Source: Aquimarina rhabdastrellae (GTDB lineage Bacteria > Bacteroidota > Bacteroidia > Flavobacteriales > Flavobacteriaceae). From it: a DNA stretch of 64,000 nt. The notes under the pieces were generated by a model. It was not told the origin of the DNA. It made no database searches and worked only from the letters and a program-made list of their open reading frames with translations. The stretch's first letter is position 1, and each line of letters starts with the position of its first letter. The stretch spans positions 372,001 to 436,000 of the forward strand of contig CANDNT010000002.1 in NCBI GenBank assembly GCA_947387485.1. Direction: 5' to 3'. Of this stretch, positions 1-9,676 are shown in pieces. Both the position numbers and the translations under genes were made by a program.

Positions 1-185
1 TTGTCAGTTTAACCGAAAAAGAGCAAGTTGTTTATGATTTTTTAAAAACAAACGGTAAAGAATTACTAGATGTAATAGCAATTCAATGCAAAATACCAAC
101 ATATAGTTTGGCTACACTACTATTAAATATGGAACTTAAGGGAGTAGTACAACCATTACCAGGTAAAATATTTGAAGCTATTTAA
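1..185 (+). CDS. dprA: DprA (DNA processing protein), C-terminal end only
   Basis: Only the last 60 or so codons are in the window; the reading frame is open from base 3 and stops at 183-185. The translated end has the winged-helix fold typical of the DprA C-terminus: a helix beginning SLTEKEQVVYDFL, a recognition-helix region around PTYSLATLLLNMELKG, and the family's usual closing LPGKIFEAI. In the family, DprA loads RecA on incoming single-stranded DNA during natural transformation. The Rossmann-fold part lies upstream of the window, so the call rests on the small C-terminal domain alone. The gene converges on the NTF2-like gene, and the two overlap by four bases. Confidence 0.75.
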   Translation, partial: VSLTEKEQVVYDFLKTNGKELLDVIAIQCKIPTYSLATLLLNMELKGVVQPLPGKIFEAI

Positions 186-631
186 GAATAACGCGCTAAA
201 AGACCTTTTGTCTTTAATTGTAATTTCTTTTTGAAAAAAGAGGTTCCGCCTAGCAATTTGCCTTTCCAGCCTAGAGCTTGACCTGCCCATCTATGTAAAT
301 CAAAATGATCTACATGCTTATAGATTTTACCATCTTTAAATTCAAAAGAAGCATCAATGATATTATGTACAAATCGACCTGTTTGACTAAAATTATATTT
401 AGGTTCCCAATGAGCAGAGCCTTTGTACTCATCAGCTTCAACTTGTGAAAATTCTAAAGAGAAATTACTTGCATTATTACAAAGCATACGCCACATTTTA
501 CATGCTTGATCATAATCTAGTTTTCCAAAACCAGGATCTTCAAAAGTCATGTCTTTATGATAACATGAGATCATTTTTTCGGCGTCGAGTTCTTGAAATG
601 CAGTATAAAATGTGGTGATAAGATCTTTCAT
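182..631 (-). CDS. NTF2-like / SnoaL-like family protein
   Basis: This 149-residue protein looks like a small alpha+beta barrel of the NTF2/SnoaL superfamily. The N-terminus (FYTAFQELDAEKMISCYHKD, then FEDPGFGKL) is the classic opening of the fold, followed by a central antiparallel-sheet region and a FKDGKIYKHVDHFD strand. Members serve as hydrolases, isomerases or ligand-binding proteins, and sequence alone does not fix a substrate. There is no signal peptide, so it should be cytoplasmic. The start codon lies 12 bases downstream of the gpsA stop on the same strand, so the two are probably co-transcribed, although no functional link to glycerol phosphate metabolism is evident. Confidence 0.8.
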   Translation of the reverse strand: MKDLITTFYTAFQELDAEKMISCYHKDMTFEDPGFGKLDYDQACKMWRMLCNNASNFSLEFSQVEADEYKGSAHWEPKYNFSQTGRFVHNIIDASFEFKDGKIYKHVDHFDLHRWAGQALGWKGKLLGGTSFFKKKLQLKTKGLLARYS

Positions 632-643
632 GATATATAGAAG

Positions 644-1639
644 TTAATCTAGTTTTTCAGCTAATTTTTTGAAAATCTTTTTTGGATTTTTGTTTTCATA
701 TAATACGGCATAAACGGCATTGATGATAGGTGTTCTGGCTCCATTAACTTCATTTAATTGAAAAGCACTTTTTGTTGCATAATATCCTTCTGCAACCATA
801 TTCATTTCCATTTGAGCACTTTTTACAGTATACCCTTTACCTATCATATTACCAAACATGCGGTTTCTAGAAAAAACAGAATAACCAGTTACTAATAAAT
901 CTCCTAGATAAGCAGAATTATTAATATTACGTTTCATCTTGTGTACTTTTTTGATAAAACGCTTCATTTCTCTAATAGCGTTACTCATCAATACACTCTG
1001 GAAGTTATCACCATAACCAAGTCCATGAGCAATACCAGCAGCAATAGAATAAATGTTTTTAAGCATTGCAGCATACTCAGTACCAATAATGTCATCACTA
1101 ATTTTGCAACTGATGTATTCACTAGAAAGATTATCTGCTAGTGTTTTTGCTTTTTCATGATCTCTACATGCAATTGTAAGATAAGATAAACGCTCTAGCG
1201 CAACTTCTTCTGCATGACAAGGTCCTGTGATAACACCAATATTCTCAAAAGGGATATTGTATTCTTGATTAAAATGTTCACCTACAATTAAACTTGTTTC
1301 AGGTACAATACCTTTAATAGCAGAAAAAATGATTTTATCGTCTAATGAAACGGTTAATTTTTGTAATTCTGTATATAAGAAAGCCGAGGGGATAGCAAAA
1401 ATGATATAATCTGCATAAGCTACGATTTCATTAATATCGTCACTTAGCTTTAATTGGTTAGTATCGAACTCTACAGAACTTAAATAATTGGGGTTGTGTT
1501 CTTGTCTTTTAATGTGCTCAATAGCATAAACACTACGCATATACCAACCAATCTCATCAAGGTTTTCGCTTAGCATTTTTACAATGGCAGTAGCCCAACT
1601 ACCACCTCCTATTACAGCATATTTTAGATTTTCTTTCAT
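644..1639 (-). CDS. gpsA: NAD(P)H-dependent glycerol-3-phosphate dehydrogenase
   Basis: GpsA reduces dihydroxyacetone phosphate to sn-glycerol 3-phosphate, the backbone for phospholipid synthesis, in the cytoplasm. The 331-residue length matches the family. The N-terminal dinucleotide-binding loop is present (VIGGGSWATAIVKML), as are the AIPSAFL strand end, the SAIKGIVPET segment, the GPCHAEEVA signature with its conserved residues, and the catalytic-domain helix containing KNIYSIAAGIAHGLGYGDN. The start is the only ATG just before the Rossmann motif. It probably forms a two-gene unit with the NTF2-like gene downstream. Nothing about it appears unusual. Confidence 0.95.
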   Translation of the reverse strand: MKENLKYAVIGGGSWATAIVKMLSENLDEIGWYMRSVYAIEHIKRQEHNPNYLSSVEFDTNQLKLSDDINEIVAYADYIIFAIPSAFLYTELQKLTVSLDDKIIFSAIKGIVPETSLIVGEHFNQEYNIPFENIGVITGPCHAEEVALERLSYLTIACRDHEKAKTLADNLSSEYISCKISDDIIGTEYAAMLKNIYSIAAGIAHGLGYGDNFQSVLMSNAIREMKRFIKKVHKMKRNINNSAYLGDLLVTGYSVFSRNRMFGNMIGKGYTVKSAQMEMNMVAEGYYATKSAFQLNEVNGARTPIINAVYAVLYENKNPKKIFKKLAEKLD

Positions 1640-1935
1640 CTAAATTAAAGTTTTATAATCGATTTGCCTGATTACAGGTCATTTTGATTTTGTGATTAAC
1701 ATGTAATAAAAATATCATCCTAAAAAAGGAGCCAATTTTAAATAGGGGTAATGTTTAAAATCACCATGTAAATACAACTTGTAGACTGAAATAAAATTAA
1801 CAATCTAGGGGTAAAAACACGGCTTCAAAAGTAAAGAAAATATGAATTAATGTAAATATAATGAAAATCAATGATTTATGTTTTTGGCATGCGTTTTGAA
1901 TAGCTATAAAATGTGAATGATTAAATAAAAAGATT

Positions 1936-2847
1936 ATGAAACAGCTTAAATTACTTTCTGCCTTTTTGATATTGATTACATTGTTTAGTTCATGTGTAGT
2001 AAATGATGAAGAAATAATAATTGAACCATCAATTACGTTAGAAGAACTGTTGGAAGGATATGAAATTTGGTATGTTGATATCGAAAAAACACGTGGAACA
2101 GGAGAAATCCCTTTTTTACAAAAAGCATTCACGGTTTCTTTTAGAAACGGAACTTTTTATGCTAACAATAATTTAGTAGGAATAGGTAATAATGGAAATG
2201 GTTTTGGATTAGACGTCGGCTTTTATGGAGTTGGAATAGAAACGTTACAAATTGATCATGATATTGATGGTATATATGATTTTATAGTGACACAACGTTT
2301 TGATAATGAAATCGAATTGTATGACTCTAGTACAAATACAAGTTATTTCTTGATAGGTTATCAACGTAGTACATTTGATTATGATCAAGTATTTTATGAT
2401 AATATTCATTATTTCTTACAAGAATATGAAGTTTGGGAAAAAAGTTATACAAGCATAGAAGGAGTGGTAAATGAATTTGATGAAGAGAACTTCTTACAAT
2501 TCTTACCTTTTGGTAGTGGAGATAATTTTAGAAGTTCAAGAGATAATGTTGGCACGAATATTGGTTCTTTATTTTTTGACTACAGAGGTCATTATGAGGT
2601 GAATAACATTGTAGGAACAAATACATTGAAAAATTTAACATTGGATTATGACTATCTGAGCAATGAAAACTTTGAATTGAGCGTTATTAACGACAATAGG
2701 ATAAGATTGTATCATCCTTCGTCCAATACAACATATGAATTTAGAGGGTTAGGATTGATGAGGTTTAAAAATGCTCAAAGTAAAGAAGCAAAACAAAACG
2801 AAAGAAAAAGATTGAAATTAGAAACTTTTAAAAAGTTAAAGAAATAA
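1936..2847 (+). CDS. hypothetical lipoprotein
   Basis: This 303-residue protein is not recognised beyond its export signal. Residues 1-20 form a signal peptide ending in a lipobox (LFSSC), so Cys20 should be lipidated and the protein anchored in the envelope. The mature part is rich in Tyr, Asn, Asp and Phe and appears to hold two related halves: each contains a YEIWYVDIE or YEVWEKSYT segment, a fibrous beta-rich stretch and a closing phrase of the type SSTNTSYFLIG or PSSNTTYEFRG. This suggests a duplicated lipocalin-like beta domain (inference). The C-terminus is a charged Lys-rich tail. It is monocistronic and followed by a hairpin terminator. Confidence 0.75.
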   Translation: MKQLKLLSAFLILITLFSSCVVNDEEIIIEPSITLEELLEGYEIWYVDIEKTRGTGEIPFLQKAFTVSFRNGTFYANNNLVGIGNNGNGFGLDVGFYGVGIETLQIDHDIDGIYDFIVTQRFDNEIELYDSSTNTSYFLIGYQRSTFDYDQVFYDNIHYFLQEYEVWEKSYTSIEGVVNEFDEENFLQFLPFGSGDNFRSSRDNVGTNIGSLFFDYRGHYEVNNIVGTNTLKNLTLDYDYLSNENFELSVINDNRIRLYHPSSNTTYEFRGLGLMRFKNAQSKEAKQNERKRLKLETFKKLKK

Positions 2848-2878
2848 AGAGTTTTTTGGTTGGTTATTTAGTTAGAAG

Positions 2879-2920
2879 TCGCTCTGCAAGAGAAATCTTG
2901 TTAGAGCGATTTCTTTTTTA
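2879..2920 (+). terminator. Rho-independent terminator after the lipoprotein gene
   Basis: A hairpin pairs TCGCTCT (2879-2885) with AGAGCGA (2903-2909), with an inner CAAGA/TCTTG extension, followed by a T-rich run to about 2920. It ends the preceding lipoprotein gene and separates it from the dioxygenase gene. Confidence 0.8.
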
Positions 2921-2989
2921 GGAAAAACGTATTTTTATAGCAGTTTTTATTTCTTTAGGAATAGAAAACAATTTTAACGAAACAAAAAT

Positions 2990-3529
2990 ATGGGAATAAG
3001 AAAACCTTTTAATCTTAATCAATGGATTGAAGAAAATAGGACTATACTAAAACCACCAGTAGGAAATAAAAACCTGTATAAAGAGGCAGGGGATTATATA
3101 GTAATGATTGTAGCAGGACCTAATGCTCGTAAAGATTATCATTATAACGAAACAGAAGAACTGTTTTACCAATTAGAAGGAGAAATAGAAGTACATATTC
3201 AAGATGACGGAGAGAAAAAAACAATGAAATTAGGGCCAGGCGATATGTATTTACATCCAGCCAAAGTACCACACTCACCAGTAAGACATAAAGATTCTAT
3301 AGGATTGGTAATCGAAAGAAAGAGAGATAACTTAGAAGGAGAAGATGGATTGTTATGGTTTTGTGATCATTGCAATAATAAATTACATGAGGTGTATTTT
3401 AAATTAGAGAATATTGAAAAAGATTTTTTAAAACATTTCAAAGATTTTTATCAAAATAAAACATTGCGAACGTGTAATCAGTGTGGAGAAGAAATGCCAG
3501 TTGATTCAAGATTTATAGCAGAAGAATAA
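2990..3529 (+). CDS. nbaC: 3-hydroxyanthranilate 3,4-dioxygenase
   Basis: This enzyme opens the ring of 3-hydroxyanthranilate in the kynurenine branch of tryptophan degradation, using non-haem iron. The 179-residue protein has the cupin core with the GPNARKDYHYNETEELFYQLEG segment split around the iron ligands His and Glu, then the second cupin motif PGDMYLHPAKVPHSP with the third ligand. The C-terminus carries the rubredoxin-like second metal site typical of bacterial enzymes: CDHC and, about 35 residues later, CNQC. Length and motif order match bacterial family members. It stands in tandem with an aldehyde dehydrogenase gene about 180 bases downstream. No other kynurenine-pathway gene is visible nearby. 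Confidence 0.93.
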   Translation: MGIRKPFNLNQWIEENRTILKPPVGNKNLYKEAGDYIVMIVAGPNARKDYHYNETEELFYQLEGEIEVHIQDDGEKKTMKLGPGDMYLHPAKVPHSPVRHKDSIGLVIERKRDNLEGEDGLLWFCDHCNNKLHEVYFKLENIEKDFLKHFKDFYQNKTLRTCNQCGEEMPVDSRFIAEE

Positions 3530-3705
3530 AAAGAGCTAAATAATATAAAATCAAAATGAGTATATTTTGTTATTTTTTAAATCAAATTGGTTTTTTAATC
3601 ATTGAAAAATAAAATAAAAACATAAAATGTAATTGAAAAAAGCTCAAAACATATAAACAATACCAAAAGACATTATCTTTACACTTTCAAAAATAAAAAA
3701 ATAGG

Positions 3706-5259
3706 ATGGCAGCAATAGCGACAGATTTCGGGATTCAAGAAGCTTTACAACAATTAGGTGTATCAGCAACGAATCAAGGTACATCAACAGGTTTAGATTG
3801 GTTCTCATCAGGAGAAGAAATAGCATCATATTCGCCAGTTGATGGTGAACTTATTGGTAAGGTAACTACAACGACAAAAGAAGATTACGAAAAAGTAATA
3901 GAAACAGCTCAAGCTGCTTTTAAAACTTGGAGAGTAATGCCAGCACCACAACGTGGTGAAATCGTAAGACAATTTGGTGAAGAGTTACGTAGATTAAAAG
4001 AACCATTAGGGAAATTAGTTTCTTACGAAATGGGGAAATCTTACCAAGAAGGATTAGGTGAGGTTCAAGAAATGATTGATATCTGTGATTTTGCTGTAGG
4101 ATTATCAAGACAGCTTCATGGATTAACAATGCACTCAGAACGTCCAGGACACAGAATGTATGAGCAATACCACCCAATGGGAGTAGTAGGAATTATTTCT
4201 GCATTTAATTTTCCTGTAGCAGTGTGGTCTTGGAATACAGCATTAGCATGGATTTGTGGTGATGTATGTGTATGGAAACCAAGTGAAAAAACACCTTTAT
4301 GTGGTGTGGCTTGCCAAAATATAATAGCAAAAGTTCTAAAAGATAATAATTTACCAGAAGGAATTTCTTGTTTAATTAATGGTGATTATAAAGTAGGTGA
4401 AATGATGACTACAGATAAAAGAGTACCATTAATTTCTGCTACAGGATCAACAAGAATGGGTAAAATTGTTGCAGCTACTGTTGGAGAGCGTTTAGGTAAA
4501 TCATTATTAGAATTAGGAGGAAACAATGCAATTATTGTAACTCCTGATGCAGATATTAAAATGACAGTTATTGGTGCTGTATTTGGAGCAGTTGGTACAG
4601 CAGGACAACGTTGTACATCAACACGTCGTTTAATTATTCACGATTCTATCTATGATAAAGTAAAGAATGCTGTGGTAGATGCCTATGGTCAATTACGTAT
4701 AGGTAACCCATTAGACGAAAACAATCATGTAGGACCGCTAATTGATACAGATGCAGTAAAAGGATATCAAAATGCATTAGAACAAGTTGTTGCACAAGGA
4801 GGTAAAATTGTAGTAGAAGGTGGAGTACTTTCTGGAGAAGGATACGAAAGCGGATGCTATGTTAAGCCTGCAATTGCTGAAGCAGAGAATGGATTCCAAA
4901 TCGTACAACACGAAACTTTTGCACCAGTATTATATTTATTAAAATACTCTGGTGAAGTAGAAAATGCAATTGATTTGCAAAATGGTGTTGCTCAAGGATT
5001 GTCTTCTGCAATCATGACAAACAATTTACGTGAAGCAGAGCGTTTCTTGTCTCATGCAGGATCTGATTGTGGAATTGCTAATGTTAATATCGGAACATCA
5101 GGAGCTGAGATCGGTGGAGCCTTTGGAGGTGAAAAAGAAACTGGTGGAGGACGTGAGTCTGGATCAGATGCATGGAAAGTTTATATGCGCCGTCAAACAA
5201 ATACAATTAACTATACTACTGAGTTGCCATTGGCACAAGGAATCAAATTTGATTTATAG
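3706..5259 (+). CDS. aldehyde dehydrogenase, ALDH7/antiquitin type (L-aminoadipate-semialdehyde dehydrogenase)
   Basis: This 517-residue NAD-dependent aldehyde dehydrogenase resembles the antiquitin (ALDH7A1) branch, which oxidises alpha-aminoadipic semialdehyde in lysine catabolism. Motifs seen are the PMGVVGIISAFNFPVAVW segment, the cofactor-binding ATGSTRMGK loop, the general-base motif LLELGGNNAII, and the catalytic cysteine in GQRCTSTRR. The N-terminus (DFGIQEALQQLGV) and the GAEIGGAFGGEKETGGGRESGSDAWK C-terminal signature, which includes the antiquitin-specific region, support this subfamily rather than a generic ALDH. The substrate is inferred from the family. A strong terminator follows at 5283-5309. 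It may be transcribed separately from the dioxygenase gene, since 176 bases separate them. Confidence 0.93.
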   Translation: MAAIATDFGIQEALQQLGVSATNQGTSTGLDWFSSGEEIASYSPVDGELIGKVTTTTKEDYEKVIETAQAAFKTWRVMPAPQRGEIVRQFGEELRRLKEPLGKLVSYEMGKSYQEGLGEVQEMIDICDFAVGLSRQLHGLTMHSERPGHRMYEQYHPMGVVGIISAFNFPVAVWSWNTALAWICGDVCVWKPSEKTPLCGVACQNIIAKVLKDNNLPEGISCLINGDYKVGEMMTTDKRVPLISATGSTRMGKIVAATVGERLGKSLLELGGNNAIIVTPDADIKMTVIGAVFGAVGTAGQRCTSTRRLIIHDSIYDKVKNAVVDAYGQLRIGNPLDENNHVGPLIDTDAVKGYQNALEQVVAQGGKIVVEGGVLSGEGYESGCYVKPAIAEAENGFQIVQHETFAPVLYLLKYSGEVENAIDLQNGVAQGLSSAIMTNNLREAERFLSHAGSDCGIANVNIGTSGAEIGGAFGGEKETGGGRESGSDAWKVYMRRQTNTINYTTELPLAQGIKFDL

Positions 5260-5282
5260 TAGAAAAGACAATATAAATAAGA

Positions 5283-5309
5283 AAGGCTCGATATATATCG
5301 AGCCTTTTT
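5283..5309 (+). terminator. strong terminator after the aldehyde dehydrogenase gene
   Basis: A near-perfect stem pairs AAGGCTCGATAT with its complement ATATCGAGCCTT and is followed by five T residues. It lies 23 bases after the stop of the aldehyde dehydrogenase gene. It could also serve the convergent T9SS protein gene on the other strand, because A residues flank its left side. Confidence 0.9.
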
Positions 5310-5327
5310 ACATATGAAAAGTAAGTA

Positions 5328-8306
5328 TTATTTTTTAATAAACTTACGAGTAATTGTTTGATCTCCAGATACAATTCTTACAAAATATGTTCCTGAAGCT
5401 AACGAAGAAATATCTACTTGATTACCATTAGTTTTTGAAGTTTCTTCTTGAACTAAAATACCATACATAGAGAATATTTTAAGTTGACTGATATCTCCAT
5501 TAAGGTTCGTGATATTTAAAGTGTTTTTAGCTGGATTAGGATATATAGCAAAACTGTTAGTGTCGTTTAACGGATAAGTATTTAACCTTAGTGAAGCGCT
5601 ATTAGAAATACAGAAATCAGTTGCTTCAGAATTTCCAAAATCACCTCCACTTACGATGGTACCTCCATTACTAGATAAAGTATAAGAACCATTACCGTAA
5701 GAACAGCAAATACCATCACCAAAAGAATCCGAAATGGTAAATGTATAATCTCCACCGGCAAGATTACTGATTGTTTCAGTTATAGTAGAACCATCTGGAT
5801 TTGCAGTTGAATAACTTTCTGAAGCCACAACTGTACCAGAACTATCAGTCACATTCCATGAAGTTTCTTGAGGATAATTATCAAATGTGATAGTTAATGT
5901 TAAATCACCACTTTCACATGGATCAGGAGTACTACTAGAAGTTACACTAAGATCATCGATTGCGATATCTGCTCTCCAAGTTCCTCCTGTTAATCTATTG
6001 AAACGTAATTGAACTCCTGCTCCTACATAAGAAGCTAGGTTTATATTGGCTGTTTGCCAAGAATCTCCTTGATTTCCAGTTTCACTCCAGATAGTTGTCC
6101 AAGTTGTACCATCATCACTACTAGCTTCTAATGCAATAGATCCCATATCTGTAGCTCCAAACATATGATATTTAAAAGAAACATTAGCTTGTGTAGCACC
6201 AGATAAATCTATACAAGGAGAAGTGATAATTGCTCTTTTATTAGGATAACCAGTTCCGTTTCCAGAAGCTTCAACATAAATATAATAGGAACCTTCGATA
6301 GCACTAGAGGGTCCAGTATTATTTGAAGGAGTACCATTAGCATCAACAGACCAGTTGAGGTCGTCATCAGTATTTTGTGTCCATGCACCTATAGTGTTTT
6401 CAAAACCTTCACTATAAGGTAAGTTTACACCACTAGCACAACCACTTACATCTGTAGTTGTTACGCTTACACTATTACTCGCAGGAGATTGATTACCTGC
6501 AGCATCTTTTGCAATTACAGTAAAAGAGTAAGTAGTAAGAGGAGTTAATCCTGTTACGGTATAAGAAGTTGTAGATGAAGATCCTATAACATTACCATTT
6601 TGATAAATATCATAAGCCGTTACCCCTACATTATCGGTTGCAGCATTCCATGATAAAGTAGTCGTACTACCTGTAGTATTAGAAGCTGTTAAATTAGTTG
6701 GAGCAGTTGGTGCTTCGTTGTCTGGCTCTGGAGCTTCAAGCTGAAAAGCAACTACATGACTTTTTCTTACGTTTGTTGGTCCTTTCATATACTCTGCTAT
6801 ATGCCAGAACGTTCTATCATCTGTAGGATCAATAGTCATTTGAGCATAATCACCATAACGACCATCGCCTCTGTTATTTTGACTATCTCCATCAACTATT
6901 ACTTGTTCAGCTACAGTCATTGTATTTAAAGCATCACTAGCCAAACGACCTGTATAACGTAAAGAAGTATATACAGTGCTACTCACAATAGTATATGCTA
7001 AACCTATATTTCCTTGTGAATCCATATTGATTCCTCCACAAAAAGCACTATGTCCATCAGGTTGTGTATAAGTTCCTTCTTGATGAATGGTCCATGGAGC
7101 TCCATCACCAGTTTGTCTTAATTCATACCAGCGAATACCTGCTCGAGTATCATTACCACTTACATCTACAACAAAATTCATTACTGCAGAATTGTGCGTA
7201 GCAAAGCGTCTATAGCTAGTCATGTACATCATAGTAGCTTGTAGCGCATCTATATCGGGACCATTACCTGGTTCGTCAAGATTTTGAAAAGATCCTCCAT
7301 CAAATACACTATCAAAAGGAGCTGTATTTAATATTTGAGGAGAAGAAATTGTAGAATTAGAAGTGTTGTTCCAATCAACATCTATTGTCCAGATTTTTAA
7401 ATGATCGGTATTAACCCCAGACCAAGAATCATCTTGTAAGTAAACAATTGGATGTCCTGTTCCTGCTGGTGGTAGTGTTGATCCAGTAGCATTAAACCCT
7501 CCAGGACTATAAAAACCATTAGTTTCAGCATTAGGTAATGGGAAACCAACCATTTGAACATTGTTATCACCTACGAGCATTTTATCACGTTCTACAGCAA
7601 AAACAACATCATTAGAATCTGGTGCATTTTGATCTTTATTAGCAGTGATATAATAACCATCGTGCCAGATAGATAATTTTTCGTAGTCAGGAAAAGATCC
7701 TGTATTAAAGCGATAGGTATACCAACCATCATTTACAGGGTCAGGACCTTGTCCTACAGCAATTAAAAAGCCATTAGGTGTATTACTAAACTGCATAATA
7801 ATAAAGCGATTAGCAAAATTATCATATACAACAACAGGATCTCCTAAGGTTTCACCTGGAAAAAGTGTTGCTAAAGAAGCCTCTGGAAGTAATACATTTC
7901 CGTTGCGATCAAGAATACCAAAACCAGAGTTGAATGCATAAACATAATGATTAGGACCTATAGCTCCAGTAGCATCATTAAGTACAGTTCCTGCATGAGC
8001 TCCAAATGAAGCGATGGGAGTATTGGCTTGACGAGTAGCTGCACTTTTTTGTGCAATTACTAATGGATCTCCATTTTTTGGTAATCCCTTACCTGGAACT
8101 ACAGTATTTGTACCTCTTCTTTTAGGAGGAGCTACATGTTCGAAACCTTTGGCTGCAATAATATTGTCCATAGAAGACAGTGGGGGAATAACTCTCATAT
8201 AAGCAGCTTTGCTTTGAGAGGAAGCTTTCATCGGGTTGTCTTGAGCTTGGGTCGAATAAAGACACAAGATTGACAACACCAGGGTGTAAAAAAGATTAGT
8301 TTTCAT
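5328..8306 (-). CDS. large secreted multidomain protein with T9SS type A sorting domain
   Basis: This secreted protein has about 992 residues from the chosen ATG at 8306, which opens a clean signal peptide (MKTNLFYTLVLSILCLYSTQAQ split at the cleavage site AQ); an earlier ATG at 8336 would add ten polar residues before it. Domain order: a ~450-residue N-terminal region with beta-propeller-like character (repeated aromatic/Gly motifs such as DGYYITANKD and RYGDYAQMTIDP), a fibronectin type III domain (APTAPTNLTAS to SVTTT), a MAM-like domain (GFENTIGAWTQ to IDDLSV), a Cys-containing beta domain with FGDGICCSYGNG, and a C-terminal type A sorting domain (YPNPAKNTLNI, ending ITRKFIKK). It should be exported by T9SS and attached or released at the surface. 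Substrate unknown. Confidence 0.88.
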   Translation of the reverse strand: MKTNLFYTLVLSILCLYSTQAQDNPMKASSQSKAAYMRVIPPLSSMDNIIAAKGFEHVAPPKRRGTNTVVPGKGLPKNGDPLVIAQKSAATRQANTPIASFGAHAGTVLNDATGAIGPNHYVYAFNSGFGILDRNGNVLLPEASLATLFPGETLGDPVVVYDNFANRFIIMQFSNTPNGFLIAVGQGPDPVNDGWYTYRFNTGSFPDYEKLSIWHDGYYITANKDQNAPDSNDVVFAVERDKMLVGDNNVQMVGFPLPNAETNGFYSPGGFNATGSTLPPAGTGHPIVYLQDDSWSGVNTDHLKIWTIDVDWNNTSNSTISSPQILNTAPFDSVFDGGSFQNLDEPGNGPDIDALQATMMYMTSYRRFATHNSAVMNFVVDVSGNDTRAGIRWYELRQTGDGAPWTIHQEGTYTQPDGHSAFCGGINMDSQGNIGLAYTIVSSTVYTSLRYTGRLASDALNTMTVAEQVIVDGDSQNNRGDGRYGDYAQMTIDPTDDRTFWHIAEYMKGPTNVRKSHVVAFQLEAPEPDNEAPTAPTNLTASNTTGSTTTLSWNAATDNVGVTAYDIYQNGNVIGSSSTTSYTVTGLTPLTTYSFTVIAKDAAGNQSPASNSVSVTTTDVSGCASGVNLPYSEGFENTIGAWTQNTDDDLNWSVDANGTPSNNTGPSSAIEGSYYIYVEASGNGTGYPNKRAIITSPCIDLSGATQANVSFKYHMFGATDMGSIALEASSDDGTTWTTIWSETGNQGDSWQTANINLASYVGAGVQLRFNRLTGGTWRADIAIDDLSVTSSSTPDPCESGDLTLTITFDNYPQETSWNVTDSSGTVVASESYSTANPDGSTITETISNLAGGDYTFTISDSFGDGICCSYGNGSYTLSSNGGTIVSGGDFGNSEATDFCISNSASLRLNTYPLNDTNSFAIYPNPAKNTLNITNLNGDISQLKIFSMYGILVQEETSKTNGNQVDISSLASGTYFVRIVSGDQTITRKFIKK

Positions 8307-8446
8307 GATTTGTGTGATTAAATTATTGTTACCCATAAAGTTACGCCAAAGACGTAAATTATCTCTGTGTATAAACCATAAAAAACATATGGTTTTAGTT
8401 GATTGTCAGTGTGTTGTGTTTTTTGAGGATGCAATGTAAATAAAGA

Positions 8447-8478
8447 AATCCCTCAAGAATAATTACTCTTGAGGGATT
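8447..8478 (-). terminator. terminator of the zinc-ribbon gene
   Basis: A 12-bp stem pairs AATCCCTCAAGA with its complement around a TAATTA-type loop. On the minus strand it is followed by a T-rich TTTCTTTATTT tract. It lies just after the stop of the zinc-ribbon membrane protein gene. Confidence 0.85.
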
Positions 8479-8499
8479 AGAAATAAGATAGTTTATATA

Positions 8500-9609
8500 C
8501 TAATTATTTTTTGAAGCGATATATCCAATAATTCCTAAAAGAATAAGAATAAAGAGGATGAAAAAGAAAATTTTCCAGAAGGAATATGGGCGTTTACCAG
8601 AGATAGCACCAGTTTGTCCATTAATAAAGAAATTATATTTTTTACCACTATATTGATAAGAACTTATATAAACAGGTAATAAAATATGTTTAAAAGTTTC
8701 TTCATTTAATGTCATTTTGATTTTGTGAACACGTTGTGTATCACCTCCAATATCATGTCTAGCCCATGATCGAGCTATATTCTCTGCTTCTTTGGTAGAT
8801 TCTAAATGGCCTTCTTTTAGAGGAATAGTATATTTTTCTGTTACAAAACCAGCTAGAAAACTACTGTTAAACGGTTGTAAAGAGTCTAAGTTCCAGTTTG
8901 CTATTTTTGAAGGAACAGGATTTCTACGTTGATTAGAGGCTTTGATCAATGTATCATCAACAAACCCACTTACATCACCACTAGCTGGAGTCCATCTAGT
9001 TCGTTGCTCTTGACGAGTACGAGTAACAGTTTTTCCGTTTTCTGTGGTAGTATAAGGTACAGTAACATAATAGTAATCACCGCGTTCTCCTCTATATTGC
9101 GCATAAAGTTGTGCATCAAATGTCCAATAGGGTAAATATAAACCTTTGGTATATTGAGGGTCAAGAGCTGCTTTTTTTAGATTATTAGGAGCAAACCAAA
9201 GACCTTTAACCCATTTAGAAAAAATTTGATGTGATTTTCGTTGATCAAATTGAAAAGGTAAAACAGCACCGGGTAATATCCAATCCTCTTTTTTTGCATC
9301 CTCGATGATTAGAGGCATAGTACAATAAACACAATGAAGAGATTTATAAGTTTCTTCGATATGTTGATTGGCACCACAATTTTTACATTGTAGCATTAAT
9401 ATTTCTTCAGAATGAGATTGAGAACCAAACTCGTCCAAATAAGGCTTTAGGTCTAATTCTTGAAATTCTTGCCCCTTTTGATCAATAACTTCTTCATGAC
9501 TGCAATAATCACATTTAATTTGTGTTGACCCTGGTTTATAAGTGAGTTCTGCACCACAATTTATACAAGATTTTTTTTGTTCTGCAGTCCCTTTTTTTTG
9601 TTCTTCCAT
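8500..9609 (-). CDS. double zinc-ribbon protein with C-terminal membrane anchor (YdjG-like)
   Basis: This 369-residue protein has two N-terminal zinc ribbons, CINCGAELTY...CDYC at about residues 15-36 and CKNCGANQ...CVYC at about 75-97. A middle region of aromatic- and Arg/Glu-rich beta segments follows (YWTFDAQLYAQY, TTTENGKTVTRTRQ), then an arm ending LPVYISSYQYSGKKYNFFINGQTGAISGKRPYS and a single hydrophobic helix (WKIFFFILFILILLGIIGYI) at the extreme C-terminus. This layout fits the TFIIB-type zinc-ribbon membrane proteins found beside SPFH proteins, as in the Bacillus YdjGHI set linked to membrane stress (established for Bacillus; inferred here). It lies downstream of the SPFH gene in the same orientation and ends at a strong terminator. 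Confidence 0.8.
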   Translation of the reverse strand: MEEQKKGTAEQKKSCINCGAELTYKPGSTQIKCDYCSHEEVIDQKGQEFQELDLKPYLDEFGSQSHSEEILMLQCKNCGANQHIEETYKSLHCVYCTMPLIIEDAKKEDWILPGAVLPFQFDQRKSHQIFSKWVKGLWFAPNNLKKAALDPQYTKGLYLPYWTFDAQLYAQYRGERGDYYYVTVPYTTTENGKTVTRTRQEQRTRWTPASGDVSGFVDDTLIKASNQRRNPVPSKIANWNLDSLQPFNSSFLAGFVTEKYTIPLKEGHLESTKEAENIARSWARHDIGGDTQRVHKIKMTLNEETFKHILLPVYISSYQYSGKKYNFFINGQTGAISGKRPYSFWKIFFFILFILILLGIIGYIASKNN

Positions 9610-9622
9610 GATATAATTAGAA

Positions 9623-9651
9623 ACACTCTAGAGTAGTCTTGTCTAGAGTGT
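9623..9651 (-). promoter_or_regulatory. intercistronic hairpin between the SPFH and zinc-ribbon genes
   Basis: ACACTCTAGA (9623-9632) pairs with TCTAGAGTGT (9642-9651). On the minus strand it lies between the stop of the SPFH gene and the start of the zinc-ribbon gene, followed by a short TTTCTAATT rather than a strong T-run. It is therefore more likely an attenuating or RNA-processing stem than a full terminator. Confidence 0.55.
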
Positions 9652-9676
9652 CTATAAAAAATAATATAATTAATAG